From Fonticula alba (taxonomy: Eukaryota; Opisthokonta; Rotosphaerida; Fonticulaceae): a stretch of 43,106 nucleotides of DNA. The notes under the pieces are model-generated. The model was not told the origin of the DNA. It ran no database searches and worked only from the letters and a program-made list of their open reading frames with translations. The stretch lies in contig NW_009242978.1 of NCBI RefSeq assembly GCF_000388065.1, positions 1,811,141-1,854,246 of the forward strand. The letters run 5' to 3'. Shown piece after piece: positions 30,344 through 40,800 of the stretch. Both the position numbers and the translations under genes were made by a program. Within the stretch, counting starts at the first letter, position 1. Every line of letters begins with the position of its first letter.

Positions 30344-33152
30344 GTGGCTTTTGGCGGGCGAGCAAACGGTCTGAGGGAGGATGGGTGGGGGGAGGGGGGG
30401 GGGGTGTGCTTGTCGGAGTTGACCAGGGCGTGGGACCCGGGCCGAGCCATCCTTTTGGAGGGGAACCTGCGGCGATCGTGTTCGTTTGTTACTTCTCCCC
30501 GCCAAGGGGCCCCGATGCATGTGGAATCCCCATCCGACGAGACCCCATCAGTTGATGCCGGCCGACCAGGGGCGGGGCGGGGCGGGGCGGGGGGGGGGGC
30601 CACGCCCCAGGTGCCAACTGCATTGTCCCGGCCGCTGCCACGCCTCGCTCGAGTGCCAACCCTCGGGCCTTGGGGGCACATTATGGCCAGGCGGCGGTCG
30701 GGCAGGGCGCGGGGAGCGTCCGGATCATGCCGGGTTGCGAGGTCCTCGTCTGGGGGGAGCACGGGGGGAGGAGGCGGGGGGGTCGTTGCAGCCTCTCCCG
30801 CGGGAGGAACACCAGGAGAAAAGGCATCTGAATGGCGGGCCTTGCCGGGCCATGTTCGCTGCCCCCCCCCCCCCCCCCATCCCCTGCCCGGAAAGTGAAT
30901 GCCCCTCGGGTTGAGGCCAGCGCTGCGCGTCGAGAACCGCGGCCCTCAAGGCGTCAGCTTGGGATGCCTTCCGGGCCGGCACCCATGTGGCGCCAACCGG
31001 CCGTCCCGGATGGTGGCGGCTCCCCTCGGGGGCATGGGCGGTCCCGGGTGCCGTGCAAGATGTTGGCTGTGGCTCGAAATGCATGGACCCAATATGAGCG
31101 CCGGGGACGGGATCATGAGAGAGGGGGGCGCCCGAAAGGGTCCTGCGCTTGGATGGCCGGCAAAGGACCGGACTCCCGGGAGAGCAGAGGTATGGTGTTC
31201 GTGATGTTGGCCGGGCTGGGAGGGGATGATTGGTCGGAGCTTTCCGCCGGGTGGCGGCAGATCACCAACTGGCGGTGAGTGTGCCATCATGGCGGGCAGC
31301 GGAGGCGCTCTGTCGCACGAAGCACATGGTGCCCGGCTACTGTGGCTGACCCTCGGAAGGACGGGCCTCGTGCAGGCAGATGTATGCGCCCTTGCCGCAT
31401 GATTATACATGGGGAGGGATTACTGGTCGGCCGAGCCGACAGGCCAATAGCGCCATTACTGGAGACGGGAAGAGGAAGCGGGGCGGAGTCCATGTCCAGC
31501 ATGGGCCGCCAGACCGGCTGATGATCCGTCCAATGGGGCCGGCGCGGGCTCGGAACCAGAGAACCGGGATCCATCCGGGGGACACCCGTACGCCCACCAG
31601 TGCTCCAACGCTCGGCGTGATGCCAACCATGGCCCAGGCAGCATGCAGTCGAAGGGGGCCAGGGGTGGGTCGAAATCCGCCAGGCTGCAAGGAGACGGCT
31701 CGGCCGGCGGACAGGGCCGATATTGCCGAGAGAGGCCAGGGTCTGGGTCAGGCCCTTACGGGCCCGGGAAGCTGTAGCTGCCGTGGTCCACCGGCATGCT
31801 GCTCGTGGGCTGAACATGTCCATGCCTGGCGGCCAACACCCACGGATGATGTGGGGATCGCGGCTCGGGGAAGTCGATTAGGTCCGGCGGGGGGCCTCAT
31901 CTATATTATTGCCCCATGGCCCCGACCGACGGGTCTCCAGGCCCCTCTCCGGTCCTGCCCACCGGAACGCGGACAACAAGCCGAGGATGGTCCTCGGACC
32001 AAGGGGGGGAGTTGGAGTCTGGCACGTCGATGGTCGGTGGTCATGGTCCCTCCGCGAGTTCTTTCCGCATGCTTGGAGGGACATGCGATGGGAGGTTCAT
32101 TGGGGGGCCCCTCGTTCGGATGATGGATGTGCCTTCGGGCAGGATGGCCATGTCGGGCCGTGCTCGAAATAACCGGGGCAAGGCGGGATTCCTGCCTGGT
32201 CGCAGGAGCCAGGACGGCCTGGACCTCGTATGGGAGGGCGCCTCCGAAGGAAGTGGTCACTCAGCACCGGTGAGTGTCTTCCTCGGAGGCGGGAAGCGAT
32301 GATGTGGGATGGTACTGTGACTAGCGGGGCGCCAGGCCGCCGGGCCGGGCGGACATGGACTGTCCGCGGAAATGTCCAAATACTTTACTTTCGAGCTGCT
32401 GCGCTTCGTCGATGCACCTCTTCCTGGCTGTACGGTCGACTGGTCCACTGGCACACGGTGGATCAGGCCCCGGTTCCCCTGCGATGGGCTCCCTTGGAGA
32501 AGCGTGTTCCCCTGTTCAACGGTCAGCTGGTATGTACCAGCGCGGGGAGATCCCAACTTGGGGGGTGCCGCCAGGAGATCTCTGTCTGGACTCTGGCGAT
32601 TCTCATGCCTGGCCACAGGGCGACGCGAGTGGTCGTTCCCTTTTCGCCCCCATCCACAATCTTTTTTTTTTCATTCAGGCCGATGTAGCCCGCTTGGCAT
32701 CCCGGCCGGGGTAACCGCGCAAGGCACCGTGCACCGGACCAAAGCATGGGCCCCACTGGCCCCATCATCCCGCAGGAGCACGCTCCAATGGTCCCCCTTT
32801 CAACGGGGGCACACGGGCATAAACCTCGACCAAGGCTAATGCCATTGGGACACACGATAGAGGCCCTGCACCATAACCACGCGTATGTGCCGCCAATCGC
32901 GCCAGAGACGCGACTGGGCTGCTGCTTCTGTGGCAGGAGAGAAAGAGGGGTGTATTTCCACGCAATGTATCCGGGCAAGAGCCCGCCACGGACACGCGAG
33001 CACGATGTGCTGGCCGCCGGCCCTGCCTGGCCGGAGACCGCTCACATGAATTGCCCCCCTCCGGAGGCGACTCCCCCGATGTAACTGGTTGTGTCTTTGG
33101 GAGGGGGGGGCTTTCCCCGGGGGGGAGGGGGGCGGGAGGCGGAGTGGCGATA
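30344..33152. other. Intergenic region without a supportable gene
   Basis: This is the upstream region of the minus-strand kinase and the downstream region of the secreted cysteine-rich gene. It contains GGGGC repeats (about 30578-30599), a 17-base C-run (30862-30878) and short hairpins. No TATA box is visible near the kinase start and no AATAAA after the secreted-protein stop. Open frames here overlap on both strands and lack any recognisable protein feature. Confidence 0.55.
30862..30878. repeat. Poly-C tract (17 bases)
   Basis: C-run about 520 bp upstream of the minus-strand kinase start, in otherwise mixed GC-rich DNA. Confidence 0.9.
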
Positions 33153-35397
33153 TCAGTCAGCCTCGCACATCAGGCCATCCGCCGAGAGAGTGTACCCCGG
33201 GGCACAGGCCACACACTGGAGGGCACGCTGCTCCGGGTGGTGGGGGTGTTTGACAAAGCAGTGGAGGCAATGGTCCGGGCACGGCACGGCAAAGCGGTCC
33301 TTCTGGGTCTGGTAGAAGAGCCCCCAGCCGGGCTGGGTGAGGGCATCGGCCGTGCACCGGGCGGCCGGGGTGATATCGAAGGAGCTGGCCGGGTCCAGCT
33401 GCTTGACCCGGGGGATGTGGTTGGGGCTGGCGGTGCACTGCATGCAGCCGATGCCCAGGCCGTTGTAGCAGGTGCCGCAGCCGCCGCCACAGGGGAGGCA
33501 AGCCTTGGCATACTTGTAGAAGCCCTCCGGGCAGGTGGTGAAGCACTCGCTGTCGCCGAAGAGGGCGTGGGCGAACTTGCAGGCGGTGCAGTTGGTGGCA
33601 TTGGTGCAGGTGGCGCAGCCCGGGTCCAGGCAGGGCAGGCACTGCTTGCCGACTTGGTAGAAGCCCTCCGGGCAGTGGGCCACGCAGTACTGGCGCTGCT
33701 TCTTCTCGCGCGGCAGGACCAGCAGCATGCCGTCCCGGCAGACGGTGCAGTTGTCGGTGTACAGGTGGCATTGGGCGCAGTTTTCGTGGCAGGGCTGGCA
33801 CTGTTGCTGGGCCGGCAGCGGGTCGAAGTCCCACGTGGTGCCGGAGCCGCAGGGCGAGTAGCACTCATCGGCTCCGAGGATGAAGGAGGGGTAGCACCGG
33901 TAGCAGGTGTACTTGTCGGTGCACAGGGCACAGTCCACATCGCAGGGGGAGCAAATGCCGAAGCGATTGTAGGTGGCCCCGGGGCAGGTGGTGCGGCAGG
34001 CATTTTGATGGAGCACATGGTTGGGGGTCTTGCAGCTGAGGCAGATGCTCGGGTCTTCGTGGGCACACCGCTCGCACTTGGGATCCAGGCAGGGGGAACA
34101 CCGGCCGGCCAGGGAATCCTTGGTCGTCTGGGGGGGGCAGGTGTGACCACAGGAGCCGTCGGGATGGGCGAAAAAGCCCCGCAGGCAGGAAAGACACCGG
34201 GCCGGATTGGTCGGGTCACAGTGGAGGCAATTGCGCGGGCAGGCGAGGCATGTGCCGGCTCCATTGTCCACCGTGGTGGCCGGGCATTGGGGCTCGGCTT
34301 CGGGGTCGCCGTGGGCACCGTAGCCCCGGACACAGGCGCCCGTGTGGACGGGCTGGCCCTGGGCGGCGAAGGCCTTGGTGCTGTGTGCCAGGAGGAAGCG
34401 CCCGGCCGGGCACCGGGTGCAATCCTTGGCTCCGGGGCCGGCGCACTCGTCGCACGAGTCATGACACTGGAAGCACACGCCGGGGCGGCTGCACTTCAGC
34501 AGATGGCCATACTCCGGGCGGGCGAACACCTCGTCGGTGGGGGCCGCGTGGCGGGACATGGGCCAGGCCGCGCAGTCGAAGCCCTCGGGCACCAGGCGCC
34601 GGGGGATGCAGTGGTCGCCGCAGGGGAGATGGTCGGCCGTGGGGCAGGCACTGACACAGCGCCGGTCGGCATTCAGCCAGTACCCCGGGGCACACTGGGC
34701 GCAATCTTCATTGATGTGGGGATGGGCAAGGACCTGGCAGCCGGGCAGGTCGAGGGGCTCCGGGTGGCAGAACCCCTCGCCGGCGGCTTGGAACCGACAG
34801 ACGGCACACTGCTTGTGGTTGCCGGGCACCACGTTCCAGCAGTGGGCCGGGCCAATTTGCAGGAGCTTCGCGCTGGACACCGCCAAGTCGGGGAGCTCCT
34901 TATCCAGGAAGGCATAGCCATCGACCAGGCGATAGGCGCTACTGTACTGGAGGCACTTGAGGTCGCCGGATTCGTACTTGGCGCGGAGGCACCGGCGCAG
35001 GCTCGGGTAGCAATACTCGTGGTTCAGGGCCTCGCCTGATGCCAGTCCAGCGGGGAGGGGGGGGGGGGGGGGCAAGAAACACCGGCACAAAGCCCGTCCA
35101 TGGCAGGAGAGGAGGGGGGGGGCAGTGGACAGAGTGCAGGGGGATGCTCGGTCAGGCGGCGTGGGGCATGCCTCCAGGGAGCAAGGCGGATGCAAGGGAA
35201 GGGGCGGGGTGCATGTGGAAGGCGTGCATGCGGACATCGGGGGGCCATGGGGCGTGGGTCGTCGTACCGGGGGCATTGCATCTGGCACTCGTGATGCGGG
35301 TGAGGTCCTCCTGGGCACTGGCAAAGCCCACGACGCCGCTTGCCAGGAGGAGCAAGAGGGCCGAGAGGAGACGCCAGCCGGGCGTGGCGGGGAGCAT
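33153..35397 (-). CDS. Secreted cysteine-rich protein with furin-like repeats (670 aa)
   Basis: Exons 35397-35268 and 35035-33153 (minus strand), joined in phase 1 across a 232-bp intron with donor GTACGA and a 16-base C tract before the acceptor. A clear signal peptide starts the protein (MLPATPGWRLLSALLLLLAS). Residues about 30-150 form a Cys/His-containing N-terminal region (GEALNHEYCYPSLRRC...) that I do not recognise. From about 150 to the end there are repeated CxxC modules such as CFQCHDSCDEC, CLPCLDPGCATC and CSPCDVDCALC, as in furin-like/growth-factor-receptor repeats. There is no membrane span, GPI-type tail or kinase, and the protein ends in a cysteine module (CVACAPGYTLSADGLMCEAD), so secretion is predicted. 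The TATA box is at 35564-35569. It may be a ligand, matrix protein or soluble decoy for the neighbouring receptor kinases (inference). Confidence 0.9.
35057..35072 (-). repeat. Poly-C (sense) tract before acceptor
   Basis: Sixteen G on the plus strand, C on the sense strand, ending about 20 bases before the acceptor of exon 2 of the secreted cysteine-rich gene. Confidence 0.8.
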
Positions 35398-35563
35398 GTT
35401 CACAACGGGCACCGTTGGTCGGAGAAGGAGGGGGACCTTGGGGCGGCGGGGTGTCACTCTTCGATGGGGGGTCAGTGGGCGGCGGATGGGCGAAGACAGG
35501 GGCTGGGGTGGCGGGGGGTGTTTGGTCATGTCGGGCGCCGGAAATATCGGCACGAGTGGGGCA

Positions 35564-35569
35564 TTTATA
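35564..35569 (-). promoter_or_regulatory. TATA box of the secreted cysteine-rich gene
   Basis: Reads GGGGTATAAATGC on the minus strand, about 170 bp before the ATG at 35397. Orientation and distance resemble the TATA box at 3622. Confidence 0.7.
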
Positions 35570-35820
35570 CCCCTCTGGCTGGGGGGGGGGGAGACCAACG
35601 ACTGTGGCCCGCATGGTGGATGGCAGAAGGGAAGTGAATGTGTGGGGTGCTGCACTGCGGCCGGGGTGGGCGTACACGGAGGGGTCCACCGAGACCAAGC
35701 AGGCAGTCGGGCGAGCGTAGATCCGCCTCAGGGACGACCACATGCGGTAGGTTGCGCATGGGTATCGAGTGTCCAGGGCTCGAGGGGAGGGGGCGGAGGG
35801 GGAGGCGCGTTGCCTGGTCC

Positions 35821-35894
35821 GAGGCCCTGGGCCCTGCCCGAGACTCAGGCCTAGCATGAGGCCCTGGGCCCTGCCCGAGACTCAGGCCTAGCAT
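35821..35894. repeat. Two perfect 37-bp tandem copies
   Basis: The unit beginning GAGGCCCTGGGCCCTGC and ending CAGGCCTAGCAT occurs at 35821-35857 and 35858-35894 without mismatch. A partial third copy (GAGGCCC) begins at 35895. Located about 250 bp upstream of the TATA box of the secreted cysteine-rich gene. Confidence 0.95.
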
Positions 35895-36750
35895 GAGGCC
35901 CGGGCGAGGGGACGGCAGGTGGGACATCTTCCAGGCTCTTTGTTAGCTGTTGAGAGGGGCCAGGCAGTTGCTCCGGGGGTGTTCACGCGGACTCATGCGC
36001 ACGCACGCCGGTTGTGGACAAAAATGCCCAAACATGAATTGGACCCAGGGAAGAGGTGGTGATCCTGCTCCCCCCCCGGGTCCGAGAGAACCCCAGAGAG
36101 GGGACGGCCGAGGGTGATCGGCGGCTGGAGGGGCGGGAAACACGAAACAGGGGGCCCCATGGCGCGGGTGGAATGCCCTTGGCAGGGGGCGCCCGGCGTG
36201 CCGGATCCGCTCGGACAGGCATCCCCTGGCGGGGTGGCAGATTTTCGCGAAGGCGCTCCCTGGTGCTCCCGAATTCGTGATCTCCTTCTTCAGATCGCTG
36301 GTGGAATATCACCCGAGGGTCGACTGGTACGCGGGGAGTTGGAGATGGGGTCCGCCGTGTCGACTTGCGCTGCCGAGGCGGCTTCCGATTGCCGGCTGAT
36401 GGCCGCCCCCCCCCCGCGGTGGACACAAGGAGGCCCGCCCGAGGCTGGGGCGCCCTCTGACATTGAGAACTGCGGCGATCCTTCATCCGAAGGAGCGGGT
36501 ACTTTTCCCCTGGTGCGGGGAATGCCCGGCCCGGGTGTTGGCTGGGTATAGACGAACTGACCGATGATCTGGGAGTATGCCATCTTGGCGGAGGAAGGGA
36601 TGTGATGGGTTTGGCCAGATGCGCGTCTCCACGCCCGGCAAAGGGTCCCGGGCGGGACCGAGCCTCCGGTCGAAGACGGGGCGGGTGACAGCCCCTTTGT
36701 CGAGGCCCGCCGGGTGGGGAATCATTTGCTTGGGTCCCCGGGGGCCGGGG

Positions 36751-36756
36751 AATAAA
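36751..36756 (+). promoter_or_regulatory. AATAAA, unassigned
   Basis: A plus-strand AATAAA with no supported gene upstream. About one chance match is expected in a window of this size and GC content. Confidence 0.15.
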
Positions 36757-37282
36757 CATATCGGGCTCAAGGGGCCCGGCTTTAGTGAGAGCTCGAGGGT
36801 CAACAACGGCATGGCAAGGGATTGGGGAGGCGGGATTCATGCTTCAAGTGCCTCCCAGTGGTGCATGGGGTCAGAGACGCTGGGGCCACGGGGGACCGAG
36901 GAGAGGGGGAGGCGATGGCCAAGGTGGCCCAGAGGCGACGCGACGCGCCGCGCCACGGGGAATGAGGGGGGGCGCGAATGCGGCACAGTCGCTGCAACCC
37001 CTCGCGTGCTCCCTCGACCCGGGAAGGCTCATGGACGTTATGCTCGAAAGGTCATCCGGTGGCGCAGGCCATCACAGACCTCGGTGAGGGATTAGGGGGG
37101 ACGAGATTCAACCTCGGAAGCAGGGAGGCGGGGCCGGGAAGGTGAACGGGCAGGGCGGCGCCCGAGCAACGGCGTGAGGTAGGCGCGCATTGGAAGAGGG
37201 AGAGCCGCTGGCTTCTCGCGCCGGAACTTGGGCGTGTGGCCAACGCCAAGCCAAAGGACATGCCTCCGGCCAGCGGAGGATC

Positions 37283-37561
37283 ACTTTGCCCAAAAAGAGG
37301 TCCTTGGATTGGGGGCAGACCGGGGGGGGGGGGGGGGCAAGCCATTCACCTGGGACAGGATCTCGGGCGGGGTAGTGACCCCCCTCTAGCAGGCATCAAG
37401 CCCGGCGTGGGAATGACGACATCCCCTGCCTGCAGGACACGATGCATGGCACCATGCTGGATGGTGAGATGCAGGACACCACGCGGACCAGGAGGCGCCG
37501 CCAGGGGAAAGTGCCCCCCGGAGCCATGCCCCCAATCCAAGGGCCTCTTTTTGGGCAAAGT
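37283..37561. mobile_element. Inverted-repeat (MITE- or foldback-like) element, 279 bp
   Basis: A 35-bp terminal arm (37283-37317, beginning ACTTTGCCCAAAAAGAGG) and its reverse complement (37527-37561) match at 34 of 35 positions and enclose 209 bp. The interior holds a 16-base G-run (37322-37337), smaller palindromes (GCAGGCA 37389-37395 with TGCCTGC 37427-37433) and two copies of TGCAGGACAC (37431 and 37471). No coding capacity and no clear target-site duplication. The element class is inferred from structure only. Confidence 0.6.
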
Positions 37562-37867
37562 ATGCGCCGGGGGGCAAACGAGTGTTCGAGTCGAGAGCAA
37601 ACGTGCGGTGCCATTGACCATCCGGAGGCTGGGGATGAGTGGAAGAAGATGGCGAGTGAGCGGGACGGGGAAATGCCCGGTGCGTGATATTTGCAGGCAG
37701 TGCCTCGGTTGCGCGAGTAATTGGGGCGGATGGAGCCTCTCAGGAGGTGGGGCCTGTGACGTAGCAGTGGCCGGTGGAACGCTGGATCATGGGACCGAGT
37801 TTATCTCGGCCGGCCTTGAGGGTGGGGGGAGGCGGGGGTGAGGGTAGCGGTGTGGAAGAGGGGGCGA

Positions 37868-37885
37868 GGGGGGGGGGGGGGGGGG
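37868..37885. repeat. Poly-G tract (18 bases)
   Basis: G-run in the gene-poor right end, about 300 bp beyond the inverted-repeat element. Confidence 0.9.
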
Positions 37886-40800
37886 CCTGCCAGTTTGCCA
37901 AGAATAGGAGCCCCATGGTGGAAGGGTAGTCGCGGGAGGCGATCCCCGAGTGCTGTCGGTCCTTAGAAGGGCGTGCGTGAGGAAAAGGCAAGTCTGCCGA
38001 GGCCATATCGGACAAAGTATGGACCTCGTGGACCCTCGGGGGGAGCGCGGTGCCTGGTTCCCGACGTCTGATGCGGTTCTTCGGAGTGGTGCGAGTGTAT
38101 CACGCCTCGCAAGATCCATTGGTCGGGGCCACTGTCCCCCCGCGGACAGTGCCTTTCGCCGGGAGGCTTGATTGCGGTGCGGTGGGCCGCAGGGGGGGTG
38201 CCAGGCGCCAGGGGCCATCTGGAGTTGCCCCTCGTGAAGCCGATGCTCCTTCGAGTGTGCGAGGCCGGGCGCCAAGATGGCGTGTCTTGAGGTGTCGGAT
38301 TCGGTCGCCCATACGAGCCGCAACCAGGACCTGCTGGACAGGGTACTGTCCCAATCCAGGATGAGGCATCTTTTTTTTTTCGGGCATTGCTCCGGCGAAC
38401 TGGGCTCGGTCCCCGGGCGAGGGCCGGATGTGCTGGGAAGAGAAAAGCGGATCGAGGCCGGGAGGAGCAAGTGCCGAAGATCGCGGCCCCCCCCCCCTAA
38501 CACCATCAGACGTGTGCCCTTGGGGGGATCCCATCGACAAGGGCGACGGGGTGCCTGCCTATGGGCTGAGCGCGCAAATCAAGCCGCCAGTTCTCTCGCG
38601 ACAGATGGCCGGGATGGCGGTCGGGATGGTCCGGGACCCGGCCAAAGCCGGGTGGTGAGAGGCGATTTCGGGTCGCGGCCAGCGCGACTCGAGAGGAGCA
38701 GCCCCTTTTGATCGAGGGAGAGAGGGAGGGCGCCGGGCCTGGAGGCGGGTCGGAGAGCAGGCGCCGCCGCCGGGGCTAGCCGGGTACTTACGTGATTTCC
38801 TGGGCACCCCAAATGCCAACGCTTTGGACAGAGGTCTTTTCCTTTTTGTCCCGGGCAGCAAAAGGGTGAACTTTTTAATGGAGACAACATAGAACGGCCA
38901 AAGCCGAGACTGGCTGAACGGGGAGAAGACTTCTGGTCAGCGCAGTGGTCCGCGTGCGTTTTTGAATACTGTCTCTGTTGTGTGCCACGCGGCCGAGGCT
39001 GGGTTTTTTTTTCTTCGCCTCTCCTCGCCCTTGTCTGGCCCGGCCTTTTTTTGGGGCTCCGAGTTCCCCACCGGACTTGGGGTGTTGCTGGCGGGGGGTT
39101 CACCTTGCTGGGGTCAGATATTTGCACTTTGCTCCTCGGCGCAAGAAGCCTCGATTGCCAAGGCCCCTTGGGCTTGGTTCCCCCCTCGTGCGCCCATGGG
39201 TGGATATGCCATTGGGCCGGGTGCTTGGTCTGGGCGTCAGGATGTGGAAGGAACTCCCGGTCGTTGGCTGTGCAGCCGCTAAAAGGCGCAGCCATTATTT
39301 TTGAGGTGTGTCCCGAGAACCTGTTGCCTCCTTTCCAGTGGCCACTCCGGAGGGGGTTCCTCCCCGCTGGAGGCCCGGCCTTCCTCCATTACCATGCCGG
39401 GCTCTGAGCGAAGGTCGTGATGGTGTGTACCAATAGGTGAGGAATCGTGGCTGATCTTGGGACAATCGGCTCCGCCATGGGCTGGGTGTGGCGTTTGCAG
39501 GCGTGCTCCTTTCCCCAGTGACCTCGCTCTCCTTGTCGTCCTCGATGCGGGAGCCTGGCCGAGCGCCTGCGCGCGACGTGCGTGGAAAGAACTGCACTCA
39601 TCAGCCAAGCCTGAGTAGCGGCCTGTGGGAGATGAATGACGGCTTTTGGCTGCGCGATAGCCCTGGAGGATGCTGGGTGCCCCGTGGCGAGCAGCGTCGC
39701 CCCCATGAGGGGGAGCGTATGGATCGCGTGTCAGAACCGCCGAGACAAGGAGCATCTGGCTCCATCGTCGACCCAAGTTCGTGGGTGAGCCGGCGGCTCT
39801 CGGCAAATGGAGGCCATATGACATTCTATGTGTCCTTGGTTTCTTGTCATACATTCATTCCCATGTCCACAATGGCGCTGGAGTGGTGGATGCGCTTCAT
39901 TGCTCCCAGGTGGCGAAGAGGGGCATTCATAGGTACAGCCAGAGCTTGTCGAGTGGCCATCCAGAGTGTGTCTGCCTGAGACGGTACACCTGCCCACCTT
40001 GGTCTTCTCATGTCATACTTGCTTTTGACGTCGCTGGACGAGACGCATAGCCGCCGCTCCGGGACCTTGTCCTTGCCGGATGCTGACCACTGGTGGCGCT
40101 CGCGGGCGGATGCCACCGGCATGGTCTCCGCTGATGGAGCAAGGCAGTGTCATATATGAAGAGCACGGAGTGCCCTTGTGTTGGAGGGACTCTCGCAGAG
40201 GGAATTCCGAGAAACTGTGGATCCTGTGCCGGCGCTTCTTCCCAGGGGCCTTCCATACGGACAGAGGGGCTGTAGGGCGTTCGGTCGACCCTGCCAAGGG
40301 GAGCTGGCGTGTGACACATCAGCCGGAGGATATATCCCTTGGGGTGGTCGGGCGGCTGTGGGAGCTCCGATCCATCTGGGGCATCCCCGACCGCCACTGC
40401 TTGGTGTCGAGGCAGTGCCATGGGTCCGATCGCCGCTAGGCCGGTTCTGGAAGGGGAGTGAGATATCGGCTGATGTATGTTGCTATTTATTGGGGATATG
40501 GAACGAGTTCCGGATTACAAGCTTGTGGATCGGCCGAAGGGGCTATCGGCTGGAAGATGTGGACACCTCGGCTCGAAAAGGGAGATTGTTGATGGGGGCG
40601 GATCTTTTCAATGAGCTGCTCTACCTTGGAGGTGGGACTTGTGAAGGTAAGGCCGGAGGGGGTTGATGTGTCATGGCGCAGAGGGCGGGTCCAACTTGTC
40701 GCCGCATGCGGGAAGCTGGAGGCGTGACCTTGGGCGTATCTCCAGCCAGCATGTCGCTGCTGCACGCGTCCGAGGCGGACGGCATCAGCCCCACGTTAAC

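Noticed and set aside
33051-35039. Plus-strand open frame of 662 codons opposite the secreted cysteine-rich gene
   Set aside because: Antisense shadow. The minus strand has the signal peptide, a phase-matched intron, a TATA box and regular cysteine spacing.
36290-36583. Minus-strand 97-codon frame starting MAYSQIIGQFVYTQ
   Set aside because: The start follows an acceptor-like stretch, but I found no compatible donor, second exon, poly(A) signal or domain.
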